The notes under the pieces are model-generated. The model did no database searches, was not told the DNA's origin, and was given only the letters and a program-made list of their open reading frames with translations. Positions 63,795-64,000 of a stretch of 64,000 nt of DNA are shown in pieces. This DNA is from Streptacidiphilus fuscans (GTDB lineage: Bacteria; Actinomycetota; Actinomycetes; Streptomycetales; Streptomycetaceae), in the NCBI RefSeq assembly GCF_015690355.1, contig NZ_JADPRT010000011.1, positions 89,951 through 153,950 on the forward strand, in the 5' to 3' direction. Position 1 is the stretch's first letter. The number at the start of each line of letters is the position of its first letter. A program made the translations under genes and the position numbers.

Positions 63795-64000
63795 GTTGCA
63801 CCTCCAGGGGCGCGGGGCTCTGCTGATATGCGGCTCCGCCGCGTGAGCGCGACAAGCCGCCGCTCTCGCTGCCGCAGGTAGTTGCAGCCCGTTAGGGGCG
63901 CGGGGAACTGCGCGACAAGCCACCCCAGGTGGTGAGTCGCTCAGCGAGCAGGGCCACCCGCAGTGGGTGGTTGCTCGCGCAGTTCCCCGCGCCCCTGTTG
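63795..64000 (+). repeat. Two tandem units of the interspersed repeat
   Basis: Unit 1 starts GTTGCA (63795-63800) and AGGGGCGCGGGGCTC, then GCGGCTCCGCCGCG and GCGCGACAAGCC. The spacer ends CCGCAGGTA. Unit 2 starts GTTGCA (63881) and AGGGGCGCGGGGAACTGCGC. The region ends with the inverted copy GCGCAGTTCCCCGCGCCCCT at the window edge. Both variants of the unit occur side by side. Confidence 0.85.

Noticed and set aside
60990..63923. A minus-strand frame of about 970 codons over the BNR-repeat gene
   Set aside because: It lacks any motif and has unnatural Val/Arg/Gly repeats. The plus-strand gene has a signal peptide, a ribosome site and Asp-box repeats.
1..64000. CRISPR array, prophage, insertion sequence, tRNA or rRNA
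   Set aside because: No regular spacer-repeat array, transposase or integrase motif, tRNA cloverleaf or rRNA segment was seen on either strand by eye.

Overview
The window is about 64 kb of very GC-rich actinomycete chromosome. Gene content points to the Streptomycetaceae (Streptomyces, Kitasatospora or Streptacidiphilus): a LAETG-anchored sortase substrate beside cobC, a large LAL-type ATPase, DUF6879 / XRE-DUF5753 / DUF397-like developmental-type regulators, many GTG and TTG starts, and the intergenic GGGGCGCGGGG repeats common in these genomes. I saw no rRNA, tRNA, CRISPR array, insertion sequence or prophage gene.

Layout. (1) 0.2-3.0 kb: proline catabolism, pruA then a monofunctional proline dehydrogenase, each followed by a hairpin. 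(2) 3.1-6.1 kb: a small secreted protein, a prolipoprotein diacylglyceryl transferase, a LysE-type exporter and two unknown proteins. (3) 6.2-10.1 kb: an inverted-repeat element filled with poly-G/poly-C, then pepN translationally coupled to an amidohydrolase. (4) 10.2-19.5 kb: a LAL-type ATPase that lacks its LuxR DNA-binding domain, uracil-DNA glycosylase, an HTH-like/NB-ARC/TPR STAND protein, a secreted S53 peptidase and a LAETG surface protein. (5) 19.5-27.2 kb: corrin-ring operon cobI-cobM-cobL-cbiG/cobJ-cobH-cbiX-cobC (minus strand) under a cobalamin riboswitch. (6) 27.2-39.5 kb: a putative glycopolymer locus. A flavoprotein and an ATP-grasp ligase diverge from a seven-gene, fully overlapping plus-strand operon (two GT2 glycosyltransferases, a phosphoribosyltransferase-like protein, a polysaccharide deacetylase, a flippase and a 701-aa polymerase-like membrane protein), which ends convergently on a GH39-like hydrolase. 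The operon leader carries three consecutive hairpins, the middle one terminator-like. (7) 39.5-42.5 kb: a YchJ protein and a DUF6879/XRE/DUF397-like regulatory module with softer GC and codon use. (8) 42.5-53.2 kb: second cob operon cobD-cobQ-cobN-chelatase-cobO-cobB (minus strand) under a second cobalamin riboswitch. (9) 53.2-64 kb: a tiny membrane protein, an FAD oxidoreductase, an alpha/beta-hydrolase homologue without its nucleophilic serine, a glutamine-synthetase-like/amidohydrolase pair that mirrors the two halves of FluG, and a secreted BNR-repeat protein, with several interspersed repeats.

How it works together. The two cob operons are coordinately designed. Both have a TTGAC - 18 bp - TGGGAT promoter, the same 31-bp riboswitch core and a GTGAGGAC Shine-Dalgarno region, and nearly all their genes overlap by 4 bp. 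Together they give most of B12 synthesis from sirohydrochlorin to adenosylcobyric acid and the aminopropanol step. Precorrin-6A reductase (cobK), cobF/cbiD-type steps and nucleotide-loop assembly (cobU/S/T) were not found here. The glycopolymer locus sits between the two operons and is the least explained and most interesting part of the window.
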